Positions 55,305-64,000 of a DNA stretch of 64,000 nucleotides are shown here, one piece after another (positions within the stretch are counted from its first letter, which is position 1; every line of letters begins with the position of its first letter). The notes below the pieces were generated by a model, which was not told the DNA's origin, did not search any database, and saw only the letters and a program-made list of their open reading frames with translations. The stretch covers positions 496,001 to 560,000 of the forward strand of contig NZ_CP034835.1 in NCBI RefSeq assembly GCF_004014715.1, written 5' to 3'. Both the position numbers and the translations under genes were made by a program. This stretch comes from Pseudoalteromonas sp. R3 (GTDB taxonomy: Bacteria > Pseudomonadota > Gammaproteobacteria > Enterobacterales > Alteromonadaceae).

Positions 55305-57178
55305 ATGTTTAAAAAATCTGCTTTAACCACAGCTCTGCTGGCTGTGTTACCTTTTTCTGCGCTTTGCGCACAAGACATTGAACATATTACGATTACGGCG
55401 AACAAGTTCGAGCAAGCCAGTGTAGATACGCTGACATCTGTGACAGTGGTTGAGCGTGCTGAAATCGAACGAGCTAACGTACGTGACCTGCCGACATTGC
55501 TGAACAACCTCGCAGGTATCGATGTTGTACGCAGTGGTGGTTACGGCCAAAAAGCCAGTGTGTTTGTGCGCGGTGCGGCGACTAAATACACTTTAGTGTT
55601 GGTTGATGGTGTACGTATTAGTGACGCAAACTCGGGTGATGTGTCTTTTACCAATATTCCGGTTAACAGTATTGAACGTGTGGAAGTCCTTAAAGGGGCG
55701 CGTGCTGCTATTCATGGCTCAGATGCAGTTGCAGGGGTGATCAACATTATTACCCGGGAACAGAAAGGACATCAGCTGGCGCTGACCTCTGGCAGTCGTA
55801 ACTATGGCGGGCTCAGCTGGCTGGTCAGTTTGAGGCAGATAAACTGACGGTAAACTATCATTTTGGTTATGAAACCACAGATGGTTATGACGTGACGGCC
55901 AAAGATCCGGCACTTCCTCGGACCAAAGAGCATGATCGTGACGGCTATGACAACACCAATATGGGTGTAAAACTGAATTATGATCTGGCTCAGTATGGGC
56001 AGCTTGCTTTGCATGCACAGCGCAGCGAAGGGGAGGCAGACTATGATTCCTCCTATGGCAACGATGCTTACGAGTTTGATAATTACACCACTAAACTTGT
56101 GTGGCAGAAACAATCGGATGTGTTGAGCCAGGAAGCGTCTGTTAGTCTGGCACAGGAAGAGAATACGCAGTTCCTGTCTGTATTGCCTAAAGACGGTACA
56201 CCACCACCGCCAAATGACATTTACAGCACCAAACGAGATGAAATTGAGTACCGCGCCCGTTATAAAATGACGCAGTCTCTTCAGGTGATGGGGGGCGTGA
56301 GCCGCCTCAATGAAGACTTGTCTTCATCGAGCGCTCAGTTCTCGATTGCTGAGCGTGATAACACGGCAGTGTTTGCAGCTGCGTTTTACGATCAAAGTCG
56401 CTGGTTGCTAAACGCTGTAGTACGCAGCGATGATTATGAGCATCATGGTCGCGCAAATACGTATACCGCAGACCTGGGTTTCAGAGCATCGGACATCGTC
56501 ACGTTTCGGGTTAATCATGGTACGGCATTTCGTGCACCAAGCCTGACCAATGCCTTTGTTAAAGACAGCCCCTGGTACTTGCCAAATACCGAAATTAAAC
56601 CCGAAGAAGGGACCTATAACGAGCTCGGCGTAACGGTAGATACGGCTACTGTGCGCTATGATGTCGCTATTTTCGATAATCGTATCGACAACCTGATCAG
56701 CAATGAGTTTGATCCACAGACCAGTAAGTATGTTCCTGCCAATGTGGGGCGTGCGCAGATGAAAGGGGTTGAGCTGAGTGCTCAGTTCTCGGCTTTAGGC
56801 CTGGAGCATGCTGCAAACCTGACATTGCTGGATGCCAAAGACAAAGAAAAGCGTGCGGATTTGCCACGTCGCCCAAGCAAAGCGTTCAATTATGTGGTGT
56901 CTAAGCAATGGGACAAGCTGGATGTGAGACTGGCGATGCAATATCGTGATAAACGCCCGTCTATCAGTTTCTTCGATACGGAGTTACCGTCTTACACTGT
57001 CTTTAACCTGAGTGCGAATTATCAGTTGCTGGAGCCGATTGCTCTGACTCTGAGACTGGAAAATCTGACCGATAAAGCCTATTTCAACTCGGTTGTCAGT
57101 AAAACGCCAGAGGGAACCTTGTTGCCTTATCAGCCGCCAGGCCGTCAGGTTTATGTAGGTGCGCGCGTGACTTTCTAA
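55305..57178 (+). CDS. btuB: Vitamin B12 TonB-dependent receptor, frameshifted in this sequence
   Basis: Two frames make one receptor of about 625 residues. The first has a signal peptide (CAQDIEHITITANKFEQA with a TonB-box-like start), plug motifs PTLLNNLAGIDVVRSGGYGQ and GARAAIHGSDAVAGVINIIT. It loses frame at the GGG run 55809-55811 and continues as AQLAGQFEADKLTVNYHFGY up to the barrel end RQVYVGARVTF. An extra G restores the frame. A B12 riboswitch precedes it, confirming the substrate. Real loss of function would be unexpected with an intact riboswitch, so sequence error is likely. Confidence 0.9.
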
Positions 57179-57186
57179 ACGTCAGT

Positions 57187-57213
57187 AAAAAGGAGGCATC
57201 AGCCTCCTTTTTT
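57187..57213. terminator. Terminator between btuB and msrA
   Basis: AAAAAGGAGGC pairs with GCCTCCTTTTT across a 4-base loop, with T-runs on both strands. It can serve both convergent units. Confidence 0.88.
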
Positions 57214-57230
57214 GATCTTAAGGGCGGATT

Positions 57231-57764
57231 TCATTCGTCCAGATATTTGGCAAACTTCTCTGTGAATGCAGCTAATTTAGGCGCTATCATCACGCTACAG
57301 TAACCCTGATTAGGGTTATTGGTATAATAATCCTGATGATACTGCTCAGCAGGGTAGAAGTGCGTTTGGGCTGACACTTCGGTCACTATGGGCGCGCTCA
57401 GTGAGGGCGCTAACGCATCAATATAGCGCCGAGTTAACGTTCGCTGCTCTTCACTATGATAAAACACCACGCTGCGGTATTGAGTACCTATGTCATTGCC
57501 CTGACGATTCAGCTGGGTAGGATCATGCAGTGCAAAGAACATCTCCAGCAGCACTGAAAAGTCTACCTGCTGGGGATCAAAGGTCAGCTGAACCACTTCG
57601 GCATGGCCGCTTTGACCGGTACAGATCTGTTCATAAGTCGGGTTGTCGGTATGACCGCCGGCATAACCAGAGGCCACTTGCGTGACACCCCGGACTCTGC
57701 GAAAGGCGGCATCAATACACCAAAAACAGCCGCCACCAAAGGTGGCAATTTGCTGGCTCATCAT
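57231..57764 (-). CDS. msrA: Peptide methionine (S)-S-oxide reductase
   Basis: This 177-residue enzyme repairs oxidised methionine. The active-site motif GGCFWCIDAAF is at residues 10-20, and TEVSAQTHFYPAEQYHQDYY contains conserved substrate residues. Its start codon shares one base with the stop codon of the RND permease gene (TAATG), so it may be translated by re-initiation. That is an unusual neighbour for a repair enzyme. Confidence 0.94.
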   Translation of the reverse strand: MMSQQIATFGGGCFWCIDAAFRRVRGVTQVASGYAGGHTDNPTYEQICTGQSGHAEVVQLTFDPQQVDFSVLLEMFFALHDPTQLNRQGNDIGTQYRSVVFYHSEEQRTLTRRYIDALAPSLSAPIVTEVSAQTHFYPAEQYHQDYYTNNPNQGYCSVMIAPKLAAFTEKFAKYLDE

Positions 57765-60700
57765 TAAATCTCCCGTTCCTGTTGTGTTTGCGGGTGGGCG
57801 TCATGCTGCTCTAGCAGCTTGTCGCTGGTTGCCTGAGGTGACTGAGTGCGACGCGCCAGCATACTGTACGCACAGGGGATCACAAACAGCGTCAAGATGG
57901 TCGCAACGCTCACCCCCGCAAACACCACCACCCCGATCACCATACGGCTTTCAGAGCCCGGGCCCGAAGCCAGTACCAGCGGAATGGCACTCATCACAGT
58001 AGTCAATGAGGTCATAATTATGGGTCTGAGTCGTTGTACCGCAGCATCGATAATGGCTTGTTCGAATGCCACACCTTTGTCTCTGAGTTGGTTGGCAAAC
58101 TCAACGATCAGAATACCATTTTTAGCACTGAGTCCAATCAGCATCACTATTCCGATTTGGCTGTAGATGTTCAGTGAGCTGTCGGTGGCGTACAGGCCAA
58201 ACATCGCACCGACCAGGCCAAGGGGGACTGTCAGCATGATCACCAGCGGGTGAACAAAGCTTTCAAATTGCGCTGCCAGTACCAGGAAAGTCACGGTCAG
58301 AGCCAAAATAAAGACGTAGGTCATGGCCGACGCGCCTTCATAAAACAGCTGAGATTCGCCTTTGTAGTCGACGGCCCCGTCAATGTCATTTTCTTCCGCT
58401 GCAACCTGGTTCAGGAAATCCAGCGCCTGTTCCAGTGTATAACCTGGTGCCAGGTTTGCAGTAATGGTAATGGAGCGCATTCGATTATAGCGATTTAACC
58501 GTGACGCCGTGGCTTCTTCGCGAATGGTGATCAGGCTGTCCAGCGGCACCAGTTGATCGCTGCGAGAAGTGACATAAATGTCGGCGATGTCGTGTGGTGC
58601 ACTAAAGTCTGCTTTGGTGCCTTTGAGGATCACGTCGTACTCTTCGCCGCGGTCAATAAAGGTCGTTACACGACGCTGGCCCAGCATAGTTTCAAGTGTG
58701 CGGCCAATGTCACTGACGGAGACTCCCAGATCGGCGGCCTTGAGTTTGTCGATGCTGATCAAAAACTGTGGAAAGGTTTCTTTATAGTCGTGGTCGAGTC
58801 TGACTAGGCCTTGATTGGTGCGGGCACGGTTGAGAATACGATCACGCCAGTCTACCAGCTCGTCGTAGTCATTACCTTGCAGAACGAACTCTATAGGGCG
58901 GGACTGACCCCCTCCACCTATGCCCCGACGCATAATGGCAAAGGCTCGAACATCGGTGACTTCACGCATCTGGCCACTGATCTCACCCATCACCTCCCAG
59001 GTTGAGCGTTTACGCTCGTCCCAGTCAGGCATACCGACAATAGCGACACCACCTCGGCCTCCCCAGCCAGGCACGCGTACCAACACTCGGCTTAGTTCTT
59101 CTTTTTCGACATATGGCAGCAGACGTTGTTCAATCTCGGCCATATTGGCGGCATTATTTTCATAACTGGCACCTTCCGGGCCATTCATCATGATGAAAAA
59201 AGTTCCCCGGTCTTCTTTGGGGGTCAGTTCTGACGGGATTTGCTGGAACAAGGCGTAGCTTGCAAAGCCAGCTAATGCGAGCGTCAACATCAAGCTGTAA
59301 CGTCGCGTGATGTTATCGCTGATCACATTACGGTAGGCAGACTCCAGACGACCAAATTGGCTGTCCATCCACTGAGAAAACTTACTCTCTTTATTGCTGG
59401 CTTTGAGTACTTTAGAGCACAATGCGGGCGAGAGGGTAAGTGCCGTAACGCTGGAGAAAATCACTGCCGCACTGACTGCCAGGGCAAACTCGGTAAATAA
59501 GGCACCGATGCGCCCCTCCATAAACACCAGAGGGACGAAAACCGCAACCAGCACTAAGGTGGTGGCGATAATAGCAAAACCTACTTCTCGTGCACCGCGA
59601 TAAGCAGCAAGCAGCCTGGGCTCACCCAGCTCGATACGACGGTGGATGTTTTCCAGCATCACAATCGCGTCATCTACAACCAGTCCGATGGCAAGCACCA
59701 GAGCCAGCAGGGTCAGCAGGTTAATGGAGTACCCCATGGCGAATAAAAAGGTAAAGGTGGCTATCAGTGCAATCGGTACCGTGATTGCCGGGATCAGCGT
59801 AGCGCGAATGTTGCCAAGGAAGATGAAAATCACCAGTACTACTAGGCCCATGGCAATGCCCAGGGTGCGATATACTTCTACGATTGACTCGCGAATAAAC
59901 ACCGACGAGTCATAGCTGTCCTGAATGGTGGTGCCTTCAGGCAGGTTACGCTTGATTTTTTCCAGCTCTTTACGGGCGTTGTCGACTACATCCAGGGTGT
60001 TGGCCTTGGCTTGTTTGACAATGCCCAGACCAATCATGTTTTTGCCATTACCGCGGAAAGTACTTTCAACATCTGCAGCTTCCAGGCGGACATCGGCGAC
60101 TTCGCCAAGGCGCACCAGGTAACCCTGAGCGCCGCGTTTAATCACCAGGTTATTAAAGTCTTCCTGGGTTTTGTAGCTTCGGGCAATACGTACCGCAAAG
60201 TCTCTGTCAATAGATTCGATTTCACCGGCTGGCAGTTCAACATTCTCGTTTCGCAACACTCGCTCTATGTCGCTGGCGGTAATATCTCGAGCAGCCATTG
60301 CACGGCGATCCAGCCAGATCTTCATGGCATATTTGCGCTCTCCGCCAATGCGGACATTAGAAACTCCATCCACAACAGCTAGTCTGTCGACAATAAAGCG
60401 CTGGGCATAGTCGGACAGTTGCAGCGTATCCATGGTTTCGCTGTTAAGCACGAACCAGGCTATGGGGCTTTCATCACTGTTAGACTTGGAAACCTCGGGT
60501 GGACGAACCTGCTCGGGCAAACGGTCCAGCGCACGGGATACACGCTCCCTTACATCATTGGCTGCAGCATCGATATTGCGATCTATGTTGAATTCAATGG
60601 TGATGTTTGAACGGCCATTACGACTGGAAGAGGTGATGCTTTTGATCCCTTCAATACCCGAGATGCGGTTTTCCAGCACCTGAGTGATCTTAGTTTCTAC

Positions 60701-60874
60701 GACCTCTGCTGAAGCACCGGTATAATCGGTACTGACACTGACAATTGGTGTTTCGATGTCTGGGTACTCGCGCAGTGGCAACATAGTGAAAGCAACTAAA
60801 CCGAAGGTCAGCAGCAACAAGTTAATAACGATGGCAAAAACCGGCCGTTTTACGGCTGTATCTGTGATCCGCAC
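57764..60874 (-). CDS. RND efflux transporter, inner-membrane HAE1-type pump
   Basis: This 1036-residue pump has 12 predicted helices, with two large periplasmic loops. Typical HAE1 blocks are AVKRPVFAIVINLLLLTFGL at the start, ALVLAIGLVVDDAIVMLENIHR (the proton-relay Asp pair in helix 4), and AAQFESFVHPLVIMLTVPLGLVG near the end. It exports drugs or toxic compounds by proton antiport. It overlaps the periplasmic adaptor by 25 bases. An outer-membrane TolC partner is not in the window. Confidence 0.94.
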   Translation of the reverse strand: MRITDTAVKRPVFAIVINLLLLTFGLVAFTMLPLREYPDIETPIVSVSTDYTGASAEVVETKITQVLENRISGIEGIKSITSSSRNGRSNITIEFNIDRNIDAAANDVRERVSRALDRLPEQVRPPEVSKSNSDESPIAWFVLNSETMDTLQLSDYAQRFIVDRLAVVDGVSNVRIGGERKYAMKIWLDRRAMAARDITASDIERVLRNENVELPAGEIESIDRDFAVRIARSYKTQEDFNNLVIKRGAQGYLVRLGEVADVRLEAADVESTFRGNGKNMIGLGIVKQAKANTLDVVDNARKELEKIKRNLPEGTTIQDSYDSSVFIRESIVEVYRTLGIAMGLVVLVIFIFLGNIRATLIPAITVPIALIATFTFLFAMGYSINLLTLLALVLAIGLVVDDAIVMLENIHRRIELGEPRLLAAYRGAREVGFAIIATTLVLVAVFVPLVFMEGRIGALFTEFALAVSAAVIFSSVTALTLSPALCSKVLKASNKESKFSQWMDSQFGRLESAYRNVISDNITRRYSLMLTLALAGFASYALFQQIPSELTPKEDRGTFFIMMNGPEGASYENNAANMAEIEQRLLPYVEKEELSRVLVRVPGWGGRGGVAIVGMPDWDERKRSTWEVMGEISGQMREVTDVRAFAIMRRGIGGGGQSRPIEFVLQGNDYDELVDWRDRILNRARTNQGLVRLDHDYKETFPQFLISIDKLKAADLGVSVSDIGRTLETMLGQRRVTTFIDRGEEYDVILKGTKADFSAPHDIADIYVTSRSDQLVPLDSLITIREEATASRLNRYNRMRSITITANLAPGYTLEQALDFLNQVAAEENDIDGAVDYKGESQLFYEGASAMTYVFILALTVTFLVLAAQFESFVHPLVIMLTVPLGLVGAMFGLYATDSSLNIYSQIGIVMLIGLSAKNGILIVEFANQLRDKGVAFEQAIIDAAVQRLRPIIMTSLTTVMSAIPLVLASGPGSESRMVIGVVVFAGVSVATILTLFVIPCAYSMLARRTQSPQATSDKLLEQHDAHPQTQQEREI

Positions 60875-61926
60875 GCTTTACCCTTAACCACAACGGTACT
60901 GCCATTACGAATCTTGGTGGTGCCTTCGGTGATAACCTGCTGACCAGCAGACAATCCATCAACAGCTACCCAGCCCCGGAAGCGAGACAGGACATTAACC
61001 TGCTGTTGTTTTGCCTTGCCTTCATTGATGGTGAAGACGAAATGTTTATCTTGTCTCGGGATCAGGCTTTTTTCCGGTACCATCAGGGCGTTTAACTCAC
61101 CCAAAAAAAGTGAGACGTGCAACAGCATACCGGGTCTGAGTAGGTCTTTTGGGTTATCGAAGCTGGCGGTCACTCGGATACTGCGGGTTGCATCATCAAT
61201 GCGTGGGTCGATGTGTGTAATGATGCCTTCAAAGGTGCTATCAGGGTAGGCATCGCTGGACACTTCTGCGCGCATGTTAAGTTGCAGCTGAGCAAGGTAT
61301 TTCTCAGGCACCTGGAAGTCGACTTTGATGATGCTGATATCGTCCAGTGTGGTTAGTACACTGTTGTTGCTGACGAAGCTGCCTACAGATACCAGACGTT
61401 GACCCAATACACCGTCAAAGGGTGCGTATATGGCCATCTCAGCAAGCTTTGTCCGAGCCGTTTGTAACTGAATTTCCAGTGCATCGACAACCGCATGCTG
61501 ACTGTCCAGCTGTGAACGAGCAGCGGACTGAGTTTTTGACAATTCAGTTAAACGCTTCAGCTGACGGTGTTCCTCTTTAAGATTGACCTCCAGCTCTTGC
61601 ACTGCCAACTGCTCTTTCAAATCTTGCAGCTGTGCGAGCTTATCACCTTGTTTCACTCTGTCACCATCATCGAAGTATAACGCACTGATATAATCGCTTT
61701 GTGCGCTGGTGATGTTCAGAGCTTGGTTTGCGCGCGCTGAACCGATCGCGTTGAGGGTAATGTCCCGGCTTTGTTGATCGACCGCCACCGCGGCAACCTG
61801 AGTCGGTGCACCGGAAAATGATTTGCTTTTACCATTGCTGGCAGGCAAATAGAGATAGCCGCAAAGTGCAATAAGCACTAAAATTATAAAAGGAAAGAGG
61901 GCTTTACCCGATTGACTGGCGCGCAT
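60850..61926 (-). CDS. RND efflux periplasmic adaptor (membrane fusion protein)
   Basis: This product of about 358 residues has an N-terminal membrane anchor (residues 8-25), a lipoyl-like domain (ALNITSAQSDYISALYFDDGDRVKQGDKLAQL), a coiled-coil hairpin (QELEVNLKEEHRQLKRL), and beta-barrel parts typical of adaptors. It joins the pump to an outer-membrane channel. ATG 61926 is preferred to an upstream reading of 34 more codons, as the anchor follows correctly and GAGAA lies before it. It leads the efflux operon. Confidence 0.9.
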   Translation of the reverse strand: MRASQSGKALFPFIILVLIALCGYLYLPASNGKSKSFSGAPTQVAAVAVDQQSRDITLNAIGSARANQALNITSAQSDYISALYFDDGDRVKQGDKLAQLQDLKEQLAVQELEVNLKEEHRQLKRLTELSKTQSAARSQLDSQHAVVDALEIQLQTARTKLAEMAIYAPFDGVLGQRLVSVGSFVSNNSVLTTLDDISIIKVDFQVPEKYLAQLQLNMRAEVSSDAYPDSTFEGIITHIDPRIDDATRSIRVTASFDNPKDLLRPGMLLHVSLFLGELNALMVPEKSLIPRQDKHFVFTINEGKAKQQQVNVLSRFRGWVAVDGLSAGQQVITEGTTKIRNGSTVVVKGKACGSQIQP

Positions 61927-62073
61927 AATTGATTCTCGTTGACTGCGGGGCTTTAGTGTACAAAAATTCCAAATAGAGCATATTGTCGAACGTCCTGTAT
62001 ATTTGTGCGTTAAACGAAAAGCGAGCAAACTGGCTCACACTATGTGGAATTTTGTACCCAAAATTAAGGCGTT

Positions 62074-62178
62074 ATGAAAAAATCTAAGCCATGCCCAAGG
62101 TGTTTGAAAATACGTAAAATGGTGTTCTGGGGGATCATTATGTACGGTTTTTATTTGTGGTTTTATAATTATGGTTGA
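62074..62178 (+). CDS. 34-residue CxxC single-helix membrane peptide
   Basis: A short frame starts at ATG 62074 with TAAGGCG before it. It encodes a basic N-terminus with CPRC (residues 7-10, a zinc-knuckle-like pair), then a hydrophobic helix rich in aromatic residues (VFWGIIMYGFYLWFYNYG). Its stop overlaps the start of the DUF2982 gene by eight bases, which supports coupled translation. No known family is recalled. The chance of a random frame is not excluded, but the ribosome site and overlap favour a gene. Confidence 0.5.
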   Translation: MKKSKPCPRCLKIRKMVFWGIIMYGFYLWFYNYG

Positions 62179-62887
62179 ACCCGTCAGATTACGTGCGCTG
62201 GCGAACCGCCAAAGCATTGAGTTTATGCTGGTTGGTGCAATAGCGCTGGTTATTATCATGCTCTTCGTCACCTTAAGGGCAACGCCAATCAGTTTGCTTG
62301 AAATTGCACTGGCAAGCGCCGCGATAGTTGCGATTATGCTTGGCTTTTTAAAAAGTCAGCAGCCTTATTATAGTATCGAAATGAGTCCGCAGCGGCTTGT
62401 CTATTATCATAAGTTTGGTGAATTCTTGCTTGAGCATCATAATTTCCACTCAAGCGGTGTGCCAAGTGTCACTCAAGGAGTTGAAACGCTTGAGTTAAAT
62501 GTTGTAGGTATTAAACTAAAGGATATTGATGTATTTTTATCCGACCTGACACCCAGGTTGGCTGGAAAATTACTGATAGAACAGCGGAATATTTTTTTAC
62601 AAGCTGTTAAAATACATTGCAGTAATGGCAATTGCCCATCAGAATGGCTGATCGAAGAGGCGAATTACACCTCCCCAAGTGGACAAGCATATTCTGGATT
62701 AATGGCGATGTTCGCAAATCGGATGCAGAACTTTAAAACGCTGACAGGCTACGACTTGATGTTGCCTGCTAACGTACTCGACAGGGATATCTGGCAATTT
62801 GCCACTGTCATGAATCGTTGGAAGTTATCACCCGAAGAGGTGGTCAAAAACTTGCATAGTGAGTTGGCTACCTCAGCAATGAAGTAA
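62171..62887 (+). CDS. DUF2982 family membrane protein
   Basis: This 238-residue protein has two N-terminal helices (about residues 17-35 and 42-60) and a soluble ~175-residue C-terminal part. Its size and start (RALANRQSIEF...) resemble DUF2982 proteins of Alteromonadales and Vibrio. The C-terminal domain has VYYHKFGEFLLEHHNF and IKLKDIDVFLSDLTPRLAGKLL. Function is unknown. It is coupled to the preceding 34-residue peptide and is followed by another short gene. Confidence 0.7.
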   Translation: MVEPVRLRALANRQSIEFMLVGAIALVIIMLFVTLRATPISLLEIALASAAIVAIMLGFLKSQQPYYSIEMSPQRLVYYHKFGEFLLEHHNFHSSGVPSVTQGVETLELNVVGIKLKDIDVFLSDLTPRLAGKLLIEQRNIFLQAVKIHCSNGNCPSEWLIEEANYTSPSGQAYSGLMAMFANRMQNFKTLTGYDLMLPANVLDRDIWQFATVMNRWKLSPEEVVKNLHSELATSAMK

Positions 62888-62899
62888 CAGGATAAATAC

Positions 62900-63232
62900 A
62901 TGAGCTTTGAGAAAGCTTTTATTAAAAGTGGTCGCAACACCATTATCCATAAAGAGAAAAAGCTCGATTTAGTTGTCGTGAATGGAGAAAATCACCCAAA
63001 GATCAAGGTGACTCCGACTGGTTTAGTGCCGTTTAAAGAAGAACTGCCAAGAAACCGTCGCGAAGCCAAAGAGCGTTACTTAGAGGTAGTTCACGTGGCC
63101 AGCGTGGATGTGTTTGGTGAAGTAAAGAGACTGTTGTTTATTCAGGCGCTCGACGGGCGCGAGTATAAGGTAGATTACAGCAAAATAGGCACTAAGTTGT
63201 TTGTTCGGATCCACCAGGATAGTTACCTCTAA
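62900..63232 (+). CDS. Small basic hypothetical protein, 110 residues
   Basis: I do not recognise a family. The chain is soluble and charged, has no signal peptide, and includes KVTPTGLVPFKEELPRNRR and a C-terminal segment like a small beta-barrel (REYKVDYSKIGTKLFVRI). ACAGGA precedes the ATG. It starts 12 bases after the DUF2982 gene and is likely in the same transcript. Confidence 0.65.
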   Translation: MSFEKAFIKSGRNTIIHKEKKLDLVVVNGENHPKIKVTPTGLVPFKEELPRNRREAKERYLEVVHVASVDVFGEVKRLLFIQALDGREYKVDYSKIGTKLFVRIHQDSYL

Positions 63233-63373
63233 GCTTTTCAACGTACACCACACTTGCATGCAGAGCAGGGCATGGTCTTGCCTGCAGTGCACCATCCCCT
63301 GGTTTAGGTACAATCGTCCGTTGGCAGCATTGGCATGCTGTGCAATGAATCAGTCACGTTTTAGGGAGTTACC

Positions 63374-64000
63374 ATGCTGAAGAAGTCAGTATTGGCTCTG
63401 GGGTTTGCGAGTGTGTTAAGCGCATGCGGTGGCGGCTCCGGTGGTGATGAAAGTCCGAAAATCAGCGTCAGTGTGAACGCGGGTTCAGATATCACCGTCA
63501 ATGAAAAAATCGAATTTACACTCAAAGCGCTGGGCTCTCCTTCCGGTGGGGTGTTTAGCTGGCAGGTGATTTCAGGCCCCGAAATTGAGGGCTTTCCGCA
63601 AGAAGGTGAGGAGCTGACAGTGACCGCACCGGATGTTAAGGGAAACAGCCCCGTTGAACTTGAAGTCAGTTATACGGCTCCCGATGGCACCTCGGCCCGT
63701 GATACTTTGATAGTCAATGTCGTGTCTGTGAATTTATTTCCGCAGGCTAAAATAACGCAAACCGCGCCAGAAAGCGGGACTTCCAAATACGCCGATACTA
63801 TCACCCTGTCGGGCGTGGACTCCAGTGACCGAGATGAAAATGGCAGTATTGTGGCTTATCAGTGGAAGATGCTGAGCGGGCCCAGCACCATTACAACTGA
63901 GCGCACCGATCAGGCTACTTTGAGTTTTGTACACCCTTTGCTGGCCTCTGCGAGTGCGGTCGAGTGGCAGCTCACAGTGACTGACGACGAAGGGGGAACT
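63374..64000 (+). CDS. Lipoprotein with repeated Ig/PKD-like domains, 3' end missing
   Basis: The frame from ATG 63374 (AGGGAG upstream) runs off the window. It has a lipoprotein signal with LSAC (Cys18), a Gly/Ser linker and PKD-like modules. One has SPSGGVFSWQVISGP; the next reads NLFPQAKITQTAPESGT and YQWKMLSGP. Such modules usually serve adhesion or carry a C-terminal enzyme domain, which is not visible here. It is the start of a long surface or extracellular protein. Confidence 0.75.
   Translation, partial: MLKKSVLALGFASVLSACGGGSGGDESPKISVSVNAGSDITVNEKIEFTLKALGSPSGGVFSWQVISGPEIEGFPQEGEELTVTAPDVKGNSPVELEVSYTAPDGTSARDTLIVNVVSVNLFPQAKITQTAPESGTSKYADTITLSGVDSSDRDENGSIVAYQWKMLSGPSTITTERTDQATLSFVHPLLASASAVEWQLTVTDDEGGT

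Overview
The window looks like chromosomal DNA of a marine gammaproteobacterium of the order Alteromonadales, most likely Pseudoalteromonas. This is inferred from content, not from a database search. The clues are an argCBFGH operon whose argH is fused to an N-acetyltransferase domain, a ThiI with a C-terminal rhodanese domain, a DUF2982 protein, TonB-dependent carbohydrate uptake, DUF3034, and a small Cys-rich peptide with a leader of the kind seen in Pseudoalteromonas RiPP-like precursors. I found no rRNA, tRNA or CRISPR array.

Layout. 1-8.2 kb: the 3' end of a beta-sandwich/FnIII protein, an NhaP-type antiporter, an orphan RiPP-like peptide, a probable zinc-linked ABC system (ATPase, His-rich permease, DUF3299 protein) and purC. 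8.4-12.8 kb: a compact operon of cupredoxin, GGDEF-EAL enzyme, DUF3034 outer-membrane protein and lipoprotein truncated globin. 12.9-16 kb: an AT-richer accessory patch with two Cys-rich secreted proteins, a decayed duplicate of the globin 3' end and an IS256-type transposase remnant. 15.2-18.2 kb: three glycosyltransferases, probably for the LPS core. 18.3-19.1 kb: a mercaptopyruvate sulfurtransferase.

19.1-30.7 kb: a glycan-utilisation locus with a ROK regulator, a CUT2-type ABC importer, a NagZ-like GH3 enzyme, a TonB-dependent receptor and a secreted protein with RTX-like and chitin-binding segments. TTGAC/GTCAA dyads before the ABC genes and before the receptor suggest common control. 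30.9-34.5 kb: fbp and a secreted metzincin protease. 34.6-41.1 kb: an unusual five-gene operon. It has a FAD dehydrogenase large subunit with a Cys motif like the 3Fe-4S site of FAD glucose dehydrogenase, its small subunit, a VioB-type ferritin-like protein, a phosphoesterase and a heme-binding-barrel-like protein. This is the best candidate for an undescribed system.

41.5-48.7 kb: the divergent arginine genes argE and argCBFGH(A), with an ARG box between them. 48.8-55 kb: housekeeping genes (a Wzi-like protein, coaD, a TetR regulator, thiI, panE, a VanZ-like protein, yajQ). 55.1-57.2 kb: a cobalamin riboswitch and btuB. 57.2-61.9 kb: msrA and an RND efflux pair. 62-64 kb: a 34-residue CxxC membrane peptide coupled to a DUF2982 gene, an unknown gene and the start of a large lipoprotein.

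Four conserved genes (the GT8-like gene, sseA, thiI, btuB) are each broken by a one-base loss in a homopolymer. The shared pattern points to sequencing or assembly error more than to real decay.
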